Below the pieces are notes generated by a model that worked only from the letters and a program-made list of their open reading frames with translations, made no database searches and was not told where the DNA came from. This document shows, piece by piece, positions 8,645 to 16,707 of a stretch of 64,000 nucleotides of DNA (position 1 is the first letter of the stretch; every line of letters starts with the position of its first letter). Made by a program: the position numbers and the translations under genes. Source of the DNA: Kocuria sp. (GTDB taxonomy: Bacteria; Actinomycetota; Actinomycetes; Actinomycetales; Micrococcaceae); NCBI GenBank assembly GCA_030524035.1, contig JAUNHG010000002.1, positions 413,850 through 477,849 of the forward strand, in the 5' to 3' direction.

Positions 8645-9271
8645 CTGCATATTGCGTTGACGGGTGGGATCGCTGCGGGTAAGTCGGTCGTGGCCGCCCG
8701 GCTTGTGAATAACGGAGCTGTCCTAGTGGATTCGGATGCCATTGTTCGCAAACTCCAGGAACCGGCCCAACCGGGGCTCGTCGCAATTGCCAGGGAATTT
8801 GGTCCGCACATGATTGCCGCTGATGGTTCTTTGAATCGGAAGGAATTGGGCGAACTGATTTTCAGCGATGATCATGCCCGTATTCGGCTAAACGAAATCA
8901 TTCATCCGTTAGTGCGGGAGCGTTCTAAGGAACTGGTGCAGCAGGCCGTCGCCGAACGGGGGCAGGATGTGGTGATTGTTCATGACATCCCGCTTCTGGT
9001 GGAAACGGGCCAGGCTCGCGATTTTGACGTGGTGTTGGTGGTGGAATCTCCGCGTGAAGAACGTATTCGTCGCATGGTGGAAAACCGTGGAATGACAGAA
9101 GACGAGGCTTTAGCACGTATTGACGCCCAAGCCACTGATAATCAGCGCCGGGCGGTGGCCGACCACGTGTTTATCAATAACACATCGGTGGAGGATCTAG
9201 AGGCTGCTGTGGATGCTTGGTGGCATCAAACCCAAGAGTCATCATGGAAAAAATTGGGACACCAAATATAA
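8642..9271 (+). CDS. coaE: dephospho-CoA kinase
   Basis: Last step of coenzyme A synthesis: ATP-dependent phosphorylation of the 3'-hydroxyl of dephospho-CoA. It has 209 residues from ATG 8642. A P-loop GGIAAGKS lies at 8-15, followed by the family segments VDSDAIVRKLQEPAQPG and IHPLVRERS, and the lid region with RIRRMVENRGM and DNQRRAVADHVF. Length is normal for the single-domain enzyme, without the GrpB-like C-terminal extension present in mycobacteria. An in-frame GTG at 8636 is the alternative start. It lies between rpsA and uvrB with its own promoter. Confidence 0.95.
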   Translation: MLHIALTGGIAAGKSVVAARLVNNGAVLVDSDAIVRKLQEPAQPGLVAIAREFGPHMIAADGSLNRKELGELIFSDDHARIRLNEIIHPLVRERSKELVQQAVAERGQDVVIVHDIPLLVETGQARDFDVVLVVESPREERIRRMVENRGMTEDEALARIDAQATDNQRRAVADHVFINNTSVEDLEAAVDAWWHQTQESSWKKLGHQI

Positions 9272-9308
9272 CCATTATTGCGACCATCTCAGTGTCGGAC
9301 CCCCGGCG

Positions 9309-9323
9309 TAGGCTTGAGTCATG
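9309..9323 (+). promoter_or_regulatory. leaderless promoter of uvrB (-10 TAGGCT)
   Basis: TAGGCT at 9309-9314, then six bases, then ATG 9321. No ribosome binding site lies between them. Confidence 0.6.
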
Positions 9324-11399
9324 AGCTTGGCACAGGAAATCACCCGAACCGTTGCCCCTTTTGAGGTTGTTTCCGAGTACACACCTGCCGGTGACCAGCC
9401 CAAAGCTATTGCAGAACTCACCCAGCGTGTTAACGATGGTGAAAAAGACATCGTCCTGCTGGGTGCTACCGGTACGGGGAAGTCGGCGACCGCCGCTTGG
9501 TTGATCGAGTCCGTGCAAAGACCCACCCTGCTGATGGTGCAGAACAAGACCCTGGCCGCTCAGCTAGCCAGCGAACTGCGGGAACTGTTGCCCAACAACG
9601 CAGTTGAATACTTCGTTTCTTACTACGACTACTACCAACCAGAAGCTTACGTCCCACAAACCGATACTTTCATTGAAAAAGATTCGTCCATCAATGAAGA
9701 AGTGGAACGTCTGCGCCACTCAGCCACTAACGCTCTGCTGACGCGCCGCGATGTGGTTGTGGTCTCCACCGTCTCCTGCATTTACGGCCTCGGTACACCT
9801 GAAGAGTACATTCAACAGATGGTCACCCTGACAGTGGGGAAAGAACTAGATCGGGATGACTTACTCCGCCAATTCGTGAACATGCAATATGTCCGCAACG
9901 ACCTTGACTTCCATCGTGGGACTTTCCGAGTCCGAGGAGACACCGTGGAAATCATCCCCATGTACGAAGAGCATGCCATCCGCATCGAATTTTTCGGCGA
10001 TGAAATTGAGGCAATCTACACGCTCCACCCACTCACCGGGGAAATTATCCGAGAAGAAAACGAAATGTACGTTTTCCCGGCATCCCATTATGTGGCTGGT
10101 GCTGAACGCATGGCCCGAGCCGTCACAGGCATTGAAGATGAACTGCGTGAACGCTTAAATGCGTTAGAAAACCAGAACAAACTGGTGGAAGCTCAACGAC
10201 TGCGCATGCGCACCACCTACGACCTCGAAATGATGCAGCAAATGGGCTACTGCAATGGGATCGAAAACTACTCCCGGCATATTGACGGCCGTAGCCCCGG
10301 CTCCGCGCCACACTGCTTACTGGATTACTTCCCGGATGATTTTTTACTCATTATCGACGAATCCCATGTAACCGTCCCACAAATCGGAAGCATGTATGAA
10401 GGCGACATGTCCCGCAAACGGACACTCGTGGAACACGGATTCCGCCTGCCTTCAGCTATGGATAACCGCCCTCTACAGTGGGATGAATTCCTGGAACGAA
10501 TCGGCCAAACCGTGTATCTTTCCGCAACCCCAGGAACCTACGAACTCGAAAAATCCGAGGGCTACGTAGAACAAATCATTCGTCCCACAGGTCTGGTGGA
10601 CCCCGAAGTCATCATCAAACCCACACGCGGGCAAATCGACGACCTACTACACGAAATCAACACCCGCGCAGAACGCGATGAAAGAGTGCTGGTCACCACG
10701 CTCACCAAACGTATGGCCGAAGACCTCACCGACTACCTCATGGAACACGGTGTCAAAGTGCAGTACCTTCACTCTGATGTCGATACCCTGCGCCGCGTTG
10801 AACTACTCAGTGAACTTCGGCAAGGCGTATTCGACGTGCTTGTGGGCATCAACCTACTCCGCGAAGGCCTGGATCTTCCGGAGGTCTCACTGGTCTCCAT
10901 CCTGGATGCCGACAAAGAAGGATTTCTACGCTCCACCACTTCCCTGATCCAAACCATCGGACGCGCAGCCCGTAACGTCAATGGCCAAGTCCATATGTAC
11001 GCCGACAAAATCACGGCTTCCATGCAAACCGCCATCGACGAAACTAATCGCCGCCGTGACGTACAGATCGCGTACAACACCGAACACGGGATTGACCCCC
11101 AGCCCCTACGGAAACGTATTGCGGACATCACGGAACAACTCGCCCGTGAAGCGGAAGACACCCACAAACTACTCGCCCAACGCTCCGCCGCCAGTGGGAA
11201 AACCGCGCCTGTCCAACACAACACAACAGGGCAACAAGCGCCAGGGGCCACCAATCTGGAGGATCTTGTGGCCGAACTCACGGACCGTATGAACCAAGCC
11301 GCTGCGGACCTCAAATTTGAACTCGCCGCACGAATCCGGGACGAACTCGCAGATCTCAAACGCGAACTGCGCAACGTTCGGGACTCTTCCGGCAGCTAA
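9321..11399 (+). CDS. uvrB: UvrABC excision nuclease subunit B
   Basis: Damage-verifying helicase-like subunit of nucleotide excision repair. It receives DNA from UvrA and recruits UvrC. It has 692 residues. Walker A is GATGTGKS (48-55). The damage-probing beta-hairpin contains the [12 protein letters not shown] segment (about 95-106). The DEAD-like motif is IIDESHVT, and the helicase C-terminal half includes [17 protein letters not shown] and [13 protein letters not shown] motif ([19 protein letters not shown]) near the end is the UvrC-binding element. A leaderless promoter lies directly upstream. UvrA and UvrC are encoded 5-9 kb downstream. Confidence 0.98.
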   Translation: MSLAQEITRTVAPFEVVSEYTPAGDQPKAIAELTQRVNDGEKDIVLLGATGTGKSATAAWLIESVQRPTLLMVQNKTLAAQLASELRELLPNNAVEYFVSYYDYYQPEAYVPQTDTFIEKDSSINEEVERLRHSATNALLTRRDVVVVSTVSCIYGLGTPEEYIQQMVTLTVGKELDRDDLLRQFVNMQYVRNDLDFHRGTFRVRGDTVEIIPMYEEHAIRIEFFGDEIEAIYTLHPLTGEIIREENEMYVFPASHYVAGAERMARAVTGIEDELRERLNALENQNKLVEAQRLRMRTTYDLEMMQQMGYCNGIENYSRHIDGRSPGSAPHCLLDYFPDDFLLIIDESHVTVPQIGSMYEGDMSRKRTLVEHGFRLPSAMDNRPLQWDEFLERIGQTVYLSATPGTYELEKSEGYVEQIIRPTGLVDPEVIIKPTRGQIDDLLHEINTRAERDERVLVTTLTKRMAEDLTDYLMEHGVKVQYLHSDVDTLRRVELLSELRQGVFDVLVGINLLREGLDLPEVSLVSILDADKEGFLRSTTSLIQTIGRAARNVNGQVHMYADKITASMQTAIDETNRRRDVQIAYNTEHGIDPQPLRKRIADITEQLAREAEDTHKLLAQRSAASGKTAPVQHNTTGQQAPGATNLEDLVAELTDRMNQAAADLKFELAARIRDELADLKRELRNVRDSSGS

Positions 11400-11438
11400 A
11401 ACCCATCCACCAGCGATAGGGCATGTACCATATTCAGC

Positions 11439-11570
11439 AGCGTAGGGGAGTATCCACTCACGTTGTGAACGTCAACACGCAAAGCCTATAGACGCTTTGC
11501 CGGGCGCAACGGCCGGAACCTACCGCGCGCCCACCACCGTGGGCCGCGCGACCGGCGGAGAGACTTGCGT
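11439..11570 (+). promoter_or_regulatory. probable yybP-ykoY (manganese) riboswitch upstream of terC
   Basis: The leader carries the class hallmarks in order. GGGGAGTA is at 11445-11452, GTCAACAC at 11471-11478, and GGCGGAGAGAC at 11554-11564. Between them are a GCAAAGC/GCTTTGC hairpin and a GC-rich stem with CGCGCCCAC/GTGGGC. A short P1 can form between AGCGTA (11439-11444) and TGCGTT (11566-11571). In E. coli the terC homologue alx is controlled by a riboswitch of this class, which fits the downstream gene. No covariance model was run. Confidence 0.72.
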
Positions 11571-11608
11571 TCTCAAACCCGTCCCAAAACCGTGGAGAGG
11601 ACGCTTCT

Positions 11609-12838
11609 GTGGAAGTATCATCCCTGATCTGGGGAATCACCATCGCAGTGATTCTCGGCATGCTGCTCTTTGACTATGTATTCCACGTCCGTAAGGCGCA
11701 TGAACCCGAACTCAAAGAAGCAGCCATCTGGTCTGCAATTTATGTCGGAGCCGCCCTGCTCTTTGGCTTGTTTGTTCTCTGGAAGTGGGGGCCCACGTAC
11801 GGCGGGGAATACTTCGCCGGGTACATCACCGAAAAAGCCTTATCCGTCGATAACCTCTTCGTCTTCTTGATCATCATTGCCTCCTTCAAGGTTCCGCGCG
11901 AAGATCAACAGAAGGTTCTGCTTTTTGGTATCACCTTCGCGCTTGTGGCCAGGACTGCATTCATCTTCATCGGAGCAGCTGCCCTCAACGCCCTGGCGTG
12001 GCTGTTCTACATTTTCGGGCTCTTCCTGATCCTCACCGCCGTGAACCTTATTCGTGGTGAACTCAAAGACAGGGACGAAGAAGATGAGGCGAACAACTTC
12101 ATCGTCCGCCTCGCCAAACGCTTTATTCCCACCACCGACTACTATGATGGTGACAAGCTATTCACCGTAGAAAACGGCAAGCGTGTGATGACGCCCATGT
12201 TGCTGGTCATGGTGGCTATCGGCGGCACAGACATCCTGTTCGCCTTCGACTCAATCCCCGCGATCTTTGGCCTCACCCAAGAAACCTATTTGGTTTTCAC
12301 CGCTGTGGCCTTCTCCCTCATGGGGTTGCGTCAGCTCTACTTCCTCATTGATGGACTCCTGGACCGCCTGATTTACCTGTCATGGGGCCTGGCAATCATC
12401 CTGGGCTTCATCGGGTACAAGTTGATCGTCCACGCCCTCCACGAAAATGATCTACCGTTCATCAACGGAGGTAACCCCGTGCACTTCCCGCCGGAAGTCA
12501 CCATCGGTCAATCACTGACCGTGATCATCGGGGTTCTGGTGCTCACGGTACTGATTTCCCTATACAGCCCCAAAGGCCGCGCTCTCCGAGTCATCTCTGG
12601 GTTGCGCAACGTCGCGGAAACTTACGTGACTTTGCCACAAAACACCCCGACCAGCGAACGCCAACGTTTAGCCGCCAAGGGAGCCAAACTTGCATCTGAC
12701 ATGCCCAAGATTCCCGAAAAATATCGGCAAGAACTGATCGAAGAGCACGATGAATTCCATGATCTGCTCGACCGTGCCCGCGGAAAACACGAGCACTTTG
12801 AACGCACCGGGGAAGCCCCCGAACCAGAGATACGGTGA
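11609..12838 (+). CDS. TerC/Alx family integral membrane protein
   Basis: Multi-pass membrane protein of the TerC family. E. coli Alx and related proteins export Mn2+, and others act in metal or tellurite resistance. It has 409 residues with many hydrophobic helices. Family hallmarks are the acidic DNLFVFLIIIASF segment and GGTDILFAFDSIPAIFGLT, whose Asp and Asn residues probably coordinate the metal. A hydrophilic C-terminal tail of ~90 residues is rich in charged residues. The GTG start has a GAGAGG site about 10 bases ahead. The probable Mn riboswitch in the leader supports a manganese role; this is inference. Confidence 0.88.
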   Translation: MEVSSLIWGITIAVILGMLLFDYVFHVRKAHEPELKEAAIWSAIYVGAALLFGLFVLWKWGPTYGGEYFAGYITEKALSVDNLFVFLIIIASFKVPREDQQKVLLFGITFALVARTAFIFIGAAALNALAWLFYIFGLFLILTAVNLIRGELKDRDEEDEANNFIVRLAKRFIPTTDYYDGDKLFTVENGKRVMTPMLLVMVAIGGTDILFAFDSIPAIFGLTQETYLVFTAVAFSLMGLRQLYFLIDGLLDRLIYLSWGLAIILGFIGYKLIVHALHENDLPFINGGNPVHFPPEVTIGQSLTVIIGVLVLTVLISLYSPKGRALRVISGLRNVAETYVTLPQNTPTSERQRLAAKGAKLASDMPKIPEKYRQELIEEHDEFHDLLDRARGKHEHFERTGEAPEPEIR

Positions 12839-12861
12839 TTAGGCGCAGCGACTACGGCATC

Positions 12862-15474
12862 TCAACGCCCGGTGTCTGTGATGGGTCCGACGTTGTCCAC
12901 CAGTATCACAGGGAAGCCATCGTCATCGGAGGCCGCAAGATCAACCCGGGCGTTGATGCCGTAGTCGTGGTGCCCTTCGGGGTCATCAAAAACTTGCTGT
13001 ACTGCCCAAAACCCGACAAGCCCTTCAGGGTTCTCGTCAATCCGGATTAGGGCGGGTCCACGGGCCTGGGCATCTGTGTAGATGTCCTCGTACTCGTCAA
13101 AATAGTCGTCCAGGGCCTCCGCCCAACGGGCACGGTCCCATCCAGTGCCACCGTCCAGAGCACCCAAGGTTTTGTCCTTTTCCTGGGCAAAGAGCTCCAC
13201 CCGCTGGAACATGGCGTTGCGCACCATGATCCGAAAAGCCCGCACGTTCTGGGTGATTGCCGGGGCCTGTTCCTCCATCAGCTCCGCCAGGGAGTCCTGG
13301 GACGTACCCATGGGGGATTCCTCCCCACGCGCCAACTTTTCCCATTCATCCAACAAAGAATTGTCGGTTTGCCGGATGGTTTCGCCCAACCACTCGATAA
13401 TGTCTTCCAGAGGCTCTGTGCGCAGCTCAAGGGGCACCGTTTGCCGCAAAGCGCGGTATGCGTCTGTCAAATACCGCAACAAAATTCCTTCAGAGCGAGT
13501 CAAACTATAGAACTGAACGTACTGCCCAAAAGTCATGGCACGTTCAAACATATCACGCACCACAGACTTCGGTAATAATTCATGCTGAGCAACCCACGGT
13601 GCGGAAGACCGATATGTTTCAAACGCTTGTTCCAATAATTCGCGTAGCGGCATAGGCCAGGTAATATCATCCAGCTCGCGTATACGCTCGTTATACTCGA
13701 CCCCATCAGCTTTCATGTGGGCTAAAGCTTCGGTTTTTTCTTTTTTCTCCTGCATGGCCAATACTTGCCGAGGCTGTTCAAGCGTGGCTTCAATCACGGA
13801 TACGGCATCTAGGGCGAAATTTTCAGCCTCTGGATCCAACAGCGTCAGCGCCGCCAAAGCAAATGGAGATAACGCATTATTGAGCGCAAAGTTTTCCTGA
13901 AGGTCTACGGTGAGGCGATACCGGCGACCGTCCTGGTCAGCAGATTCCATCCGCTCTACAACGCCCGTGGCTAATAATTCACGCAGGATCGCCAAAGCGT
14001 CCTTGATCCACCGTCTGCGCTCACTATTCGTAGCGTCCATACCATTCAGCAGGTGCATGGTTGCTGCCACGGGATCACCATGCCGCTGCAGCAGGTTCAA
14101 CAGCATGGCATGTGTCACCGTGAACCTGGGACGTAGCGGTTCAGGTTCTGACTGAACAAGAGCGTCAAAAGTTTTTTCTGACCACGACACAAAGCCCTGG
14201 GGTGGTTTCTTTCTAGGAATCTGGCGCAGCTTCTTTTCGTCATCGCCATGTTTTCGACGCGCTTTTTCCATAGCACGAGCATTCTCGATATCATGTTCAG
14301 GAGCTTGAACCACCACCGTCCCTTGAGTGTCAAAACCAGCACGCCCAGCACGCCCAGCAATCTGATGAAATTCGCGGGACTGCAAACGACGCGTTCGCAC
14401 ACCGTCAAATTTGGATAACGCCGTAATTAAAACAGTACGAATAGGGACGTTAATTCCGACTCCCAAAGTATCCGTACCACAAATAACCTTCAATAAACCT
14501 TCCTGCGCCAGTTGTTCCACCAGTCGGCGATACTTAGGCAGCATTCCCGCGTGATGCACACCAATGCCTTGACGCACTAACCGATTGAGGGTTTTACCAA
14601 ACCCAGCAGCAAACTTGAATTGGGCAATAGTCTCTGCCACTCGCTGCTTCTCCGATGCCGATAGTACCGTGGCGCTCATCAGGGCCTGAGCCTGCTCCAT
14701 GGCCTGTAGCTGGGAAAAATACACCACGTAGACCGGCGCGCGATGCGTGGACACCAATTCCTCAATCTGTTCCAGAACGGGGATTGACGAATAGTAATAG
14801 CTCAATGGTACGGGGCGCTGAGCGTCGTCAACCACCAGAACTTCCCGCCCGGTGGATTCCGCCAATCGACGCCGAATTTTGGTGGTATCGCCCAACGTGG
14901 CGGACATCAGCACACATTGTGCCTGGGGCAGTTCCACTAAAGGCACTTGCCACGCCCATCCACGTTGGGGGTCAGCGTAAAAGTGGAACTCGTCCATAAT
15001 CACCGTGCCCACGTCGGCATCCGGGCCTTCACGTAAGGCGATATTAGCCAGCACTTCGGCCGTGCAGCAGATTACCGCAGCGTCGGGGTTTACCGCTGAA
15101 TCACCAGTGAGCATGCCAACATTCTGAGCACCAAATACTTCACACAGGGCAAAGAACTTTTCTGATACTAATGCCTTAATGGGCGCTGTGTAATACGAGC
15201 GTTGCCCGATAGCCAGCGCCGCGAAGTGAGCCGCCAGAGCAACCATGGATTTCCCGGAGCCGGTGGGGGTGGACACAATAACGTTAGCTCCGCTTGCCAC
15301 CGCCAGCGCGGCTTCTTCTTGATGCGGGTAAAGCTCAAGGTCCTGAGATGCTGCCCATCCCACAAACCCTTCGAAAATCTCATCCTGTGTCAGGGGGTTT
15401 CGCACATAGTCTCCCCGCAAGTAGTTTTGCCCAGGGGCTGATAAACCGGGGGAGAGCGCATCAAGAAGAGACAT
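12862..15474 (-). CDS. DEAD/DEAH-box helicase with DUF3516 C-terminus
   Basis: Superfamily 2 helicase of a type conserved in actinomycetes; substrate not established. It has 870 residues. Walker A is in VSTPTGSGKSMVALA (about 67-81), the DEAH-type box is MDEFHFY (about 152), SAT is in LMSATLGDT, and the C-terminal motifs include HHAGMLPKYRRLVEQL and FHQIAGRAGRAGF. The second half (about 400-870) is the DUF3516 region, mostly helical, with an acidic end. It resembles Ski2/Mtr4-like helicases in the core, so RNA processing or decay is a reasonable guess. It converges on terC with a 23-bp gap. A TAAGCT -10 element six bases before ATG sets the start. Confidence 0.88.
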   Translation of the reverse strand: MSLLDALSPGLSAPGQNYLRGDYVRNPLTQDEIFEGFVGWAASQDLELYPHQEEAALAVASGANVIVSTPTGSGKSMVALAAHFAALAIGQRSYYTAPIKALVSEKFFALCEVFGAQNVGMLTGDSAVNPDAAVICCTAEVLANIALREGPDADVGTVIMDEFHFYADPQRGWAWQVPLVELPQAQCVLMSATLGDTTKIRRRLAESTGREVLVVDDAQRPVPLSYYYSSIPVLEQIEELVSTHRAPVYVVYFSQLQAMEQAQALMSATVLSASEKQRVAETIAQFKFAAGFGKTLNRLVRQGIGVHHAGMLPKYRRLVEQLAQEGLLKVICGTDTLGVGINVPIRTVLITALSKFDGVRTRRLQSREFHQIAGRAGRAGFDTQGTVVVQAPEHDIENARAMEKARRKHGDDEKKLRQIPRKKPPQGFVSWSEKTFDALVQSEPEPLRPRFTVTHAMLLNLLQRHGDPVAATMHLLNGMDATNSERRRWIKDALAILRELLATGVVERMESADQDGRRYRLTVDLQENFALNNALSPFALAALTLLDPEAENFALDAVSVIEATLEQPRQVLAMQEKKEKTEALAHMKADGVEYNERIRELDDITWPMPLRELLEQAFETYRSSAPWVAQHELLPKSVVRDMFERAMTFGQYVQFYSLTRSEGILLRYLTDAYRALRQTVPLELRTEPLEDIIEWLGETIRQTDNSLLDEWEKLARGEESPMGTSQDSLAELMEEQAPAITQNVRAFRIMVRNAMFQRVELFAQEKDKTLGALDGGTGWDRARWAEALDDYFDEYEDIYTDAQARGPALIRIDENPEGLVGFWAVQQVFDDPEGHHDYGINARVDLAASDDDGFPVILVDNVGPITDTGR

Positions 15475-15486
15475 CGCCCCAGCTTA
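15472..15486 (-). promoter_or_regulatory. leaderless promoter of the DUF3516 helicase (-10 TAAGCT)
   Basis: On the minus strand TAAGCT (15486-15481) is followed after six bases by ATG (15474-15472). It overlaps the stop region of the preceding small gene. Confidence 0.55.
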
Positions 15487-15888
15487 TCCGGCGCGGGCCG
15501 CCGTGTTTACCAGCAACAGCCGATCAGTGTTGGGGTGCAGGCTGACCCAAGCTGGCATCAGGAAGGGTTGGAGCTTAAGCCACTCCCACGTTCCGCCACC
15601 ACAGAACAGGGTTCGTTTCCAGTATTGTGACCAAAGCCAGAGCCCATCCAGCCTGTTATATTCAGGCGGGAGACTAGGGGGCCTACGGGGCAGATCAAAA
15701 TCATCCGTAAGGAACTGAGGAGGAAGGCCCCCGTAATTCATGGGAACAACTAGAAAAAGGGGATGTTCATCTGCTTCCCTATAATTCGAGAGCTTTTCTA
15801 TATGTTCCTTAACGTGTATCCAACTAAGCCAATTTTCCAAAAGAGCGGCAACCTCTTCTGCGCGCCTCTGTGTCGTCGAATCTGGCAC
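15484..15888 (-). CDS. hypothetical protein, unknown family
   Basis: I do not recognise this protein. From GTG 15888 it has 134 residues; an ATG at 15915 in the same frame would add nine and overlap the upstream gene by 22 bases. The start region is TAAGGCGCGTG, directly after the hydrolase stop. The sequence has a helical N-terminus with charged residues (EEVAALLENWLSWIHVKEHI), then FLVVPMNYGGLPPQFL, a Pro-rich segment and several Trp residues (LWLWSQYWKR, GGGTWEWLKL). No signal peptide or membrane helix is evident. It lies between a metallo-hydrolase and a helicase in the same orientation. Composition does not look random, but coding status rests on length and context. Confidence 0.5.
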   Translation of the reverse strand: MPDSTTQRRAEEVAALLENWLSWIHVKEHIEKLSNYREADEHPLFLVVPMNYGGLPPQFLTDDFDLPRRPPSLPPEYNRLDGLWLWSQYWKRTLFCGGGTWEWLKLQPFLMPAWVSLHPNTDRLLLVNTAARAG

Positions 15889-15893
15889 GCGCC

Positions 15894-16550
15894 TTACCAG
15901 CCTCGTTCCTGCCACTGCTGAAGGTGAGGACGTTCCGCACCTAAAGTGGTTGACGCGCCGTGCCCCGGGTGGATCACCGTGTCATCGTCAAAACGATCAA
16001 AGATGCGCGTGACGACATCCCCGTAGAGTTGTTGAAAGTCCTCCGGGGTTTCGGTTTTTCCCACGCCACCGGGGAACAGCGAATCCCCAGTGAAAATATG
16101 AACAGGTCCGTAGGGGTCACGGTAGACCAACGCAATGGACCCCGGCGTATGCCCACGCAGCCCAATGACTTCCAGGTCAAACCCATCAAATTCTGCAACA
16201 TCGCCGTGGTCTAAAGTCAGGTCCATGGCCACGTCAATATCATCCTCGTCATCTGAACCGCATGCCGTCACCGCTTCCGAACGGGATTTGACTTCAGCCA
16301 AGGCACGCACATGATCCCAATGGGAATGGGTTGTGATGATCATCTGCAAGCTGCCAGACAAACTGCAATCATGACACCCTGCCCCCACAAGCCCAGCGAT
16401 CGCGCGAGGATTATCAGCGGCATCAATCAACACCTGGGTGCCGTGAGTCTTGGAGGTCAACAAATACACGTTGTTCGCCATATCGCTAACCTGAATGGAA
16501 CGGATGGTGATCTCCGTGAGTTCGACAGTCTGCGTGTCGGTTACGATCAT
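15894..16550 (-). CDS. MBL-fold metallo-hydrolase (glyoxalase II-like)
   Basis: Single-domain metallo-beta-lactamase-fold hydrolase, 218 residues. The metal-binding motif is TTHSHWDHVRAL (HxHxDH, about residues 73-84). Further ligands are the Asp/His in LRGHTPGSIALVY, FTGDSLFPGGVG and the final His in VIHPGHGASTTLG. This motif set and length match hydroxyacylglutathione hydrolase-like proteins without the C-terminal domain, common in actinomycetes lacking glutathione. The native thioester or lactone substrate is unknown. It is divergent from uvrA, and TAGAAT seven bases before ATG marks a leaderless promoter. Confidence 0.88.
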   Translation of the reverse strand: MIVTDTQTVELTEITIRSIQVSDMANNVYLLTSKTHGTQVLIDAADNPRAIAGLVGAGCHDCSLSGSLQMIITTHSHWDHVRALAEVKSRSEAVTACGSDDEDDIDVAMDLTLDHGDVAEFDGFDLEVIGLRGHTPGSIALVYRDPYGPVHIFTGDSLFPGGVGKTETPEDFQQLYGDVVTRIFDRFDDDTVIHPGHGASTTLGAERPHLQQWQERGW

Positions 16551-16563
16551 GCCAACGATTCTA
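16548..16563 (-). promoter_or_regulatory. leaderless promoter of the MBL hydrolase (-10 TAGAAT)
   Basis: On the minus strand TAGAAT (16563-16558) precedes ATG (16550-16548) by seven bases. Confidence 0.55.
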
Positions 16564-16692
16564 GGACGGTTACGAAGCAGTATTCATCCCCAACGCCACC
16601 CAACGCCCGTTGTGTAGTAACGGCAGCAACTGTGATACACGCCCCGGCTGACCTAACACCGGATTCATCGCACGGTTGTCGGTCAGCGGCGA

Positions 16693-16707
16693 TAGGCTGA
16701 GAGGGTG
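16693..16707 (+). promoter_or_regulatory. leaderless promoter of uvrA (-10 TAGGCT)
   Basis: TAGGCT at 16693-16698 is followed after six bases by GTG 16705. The spacer GAGAGG could in principle mimic a ribosome site but lies too close to the start to act as one. Confidence 0.55.

Noticed and set aside
10769..11374. 201-codon minus-strand frame inside uvrB
   Set aside because: Ser/Arg-rich antisense shadow of a well-supported gene.
12835..13050. Plus-strand open frame beyond terC
   Set aside because: It lies antisense within the DUF3516 helicase gene and has no recognisable features.
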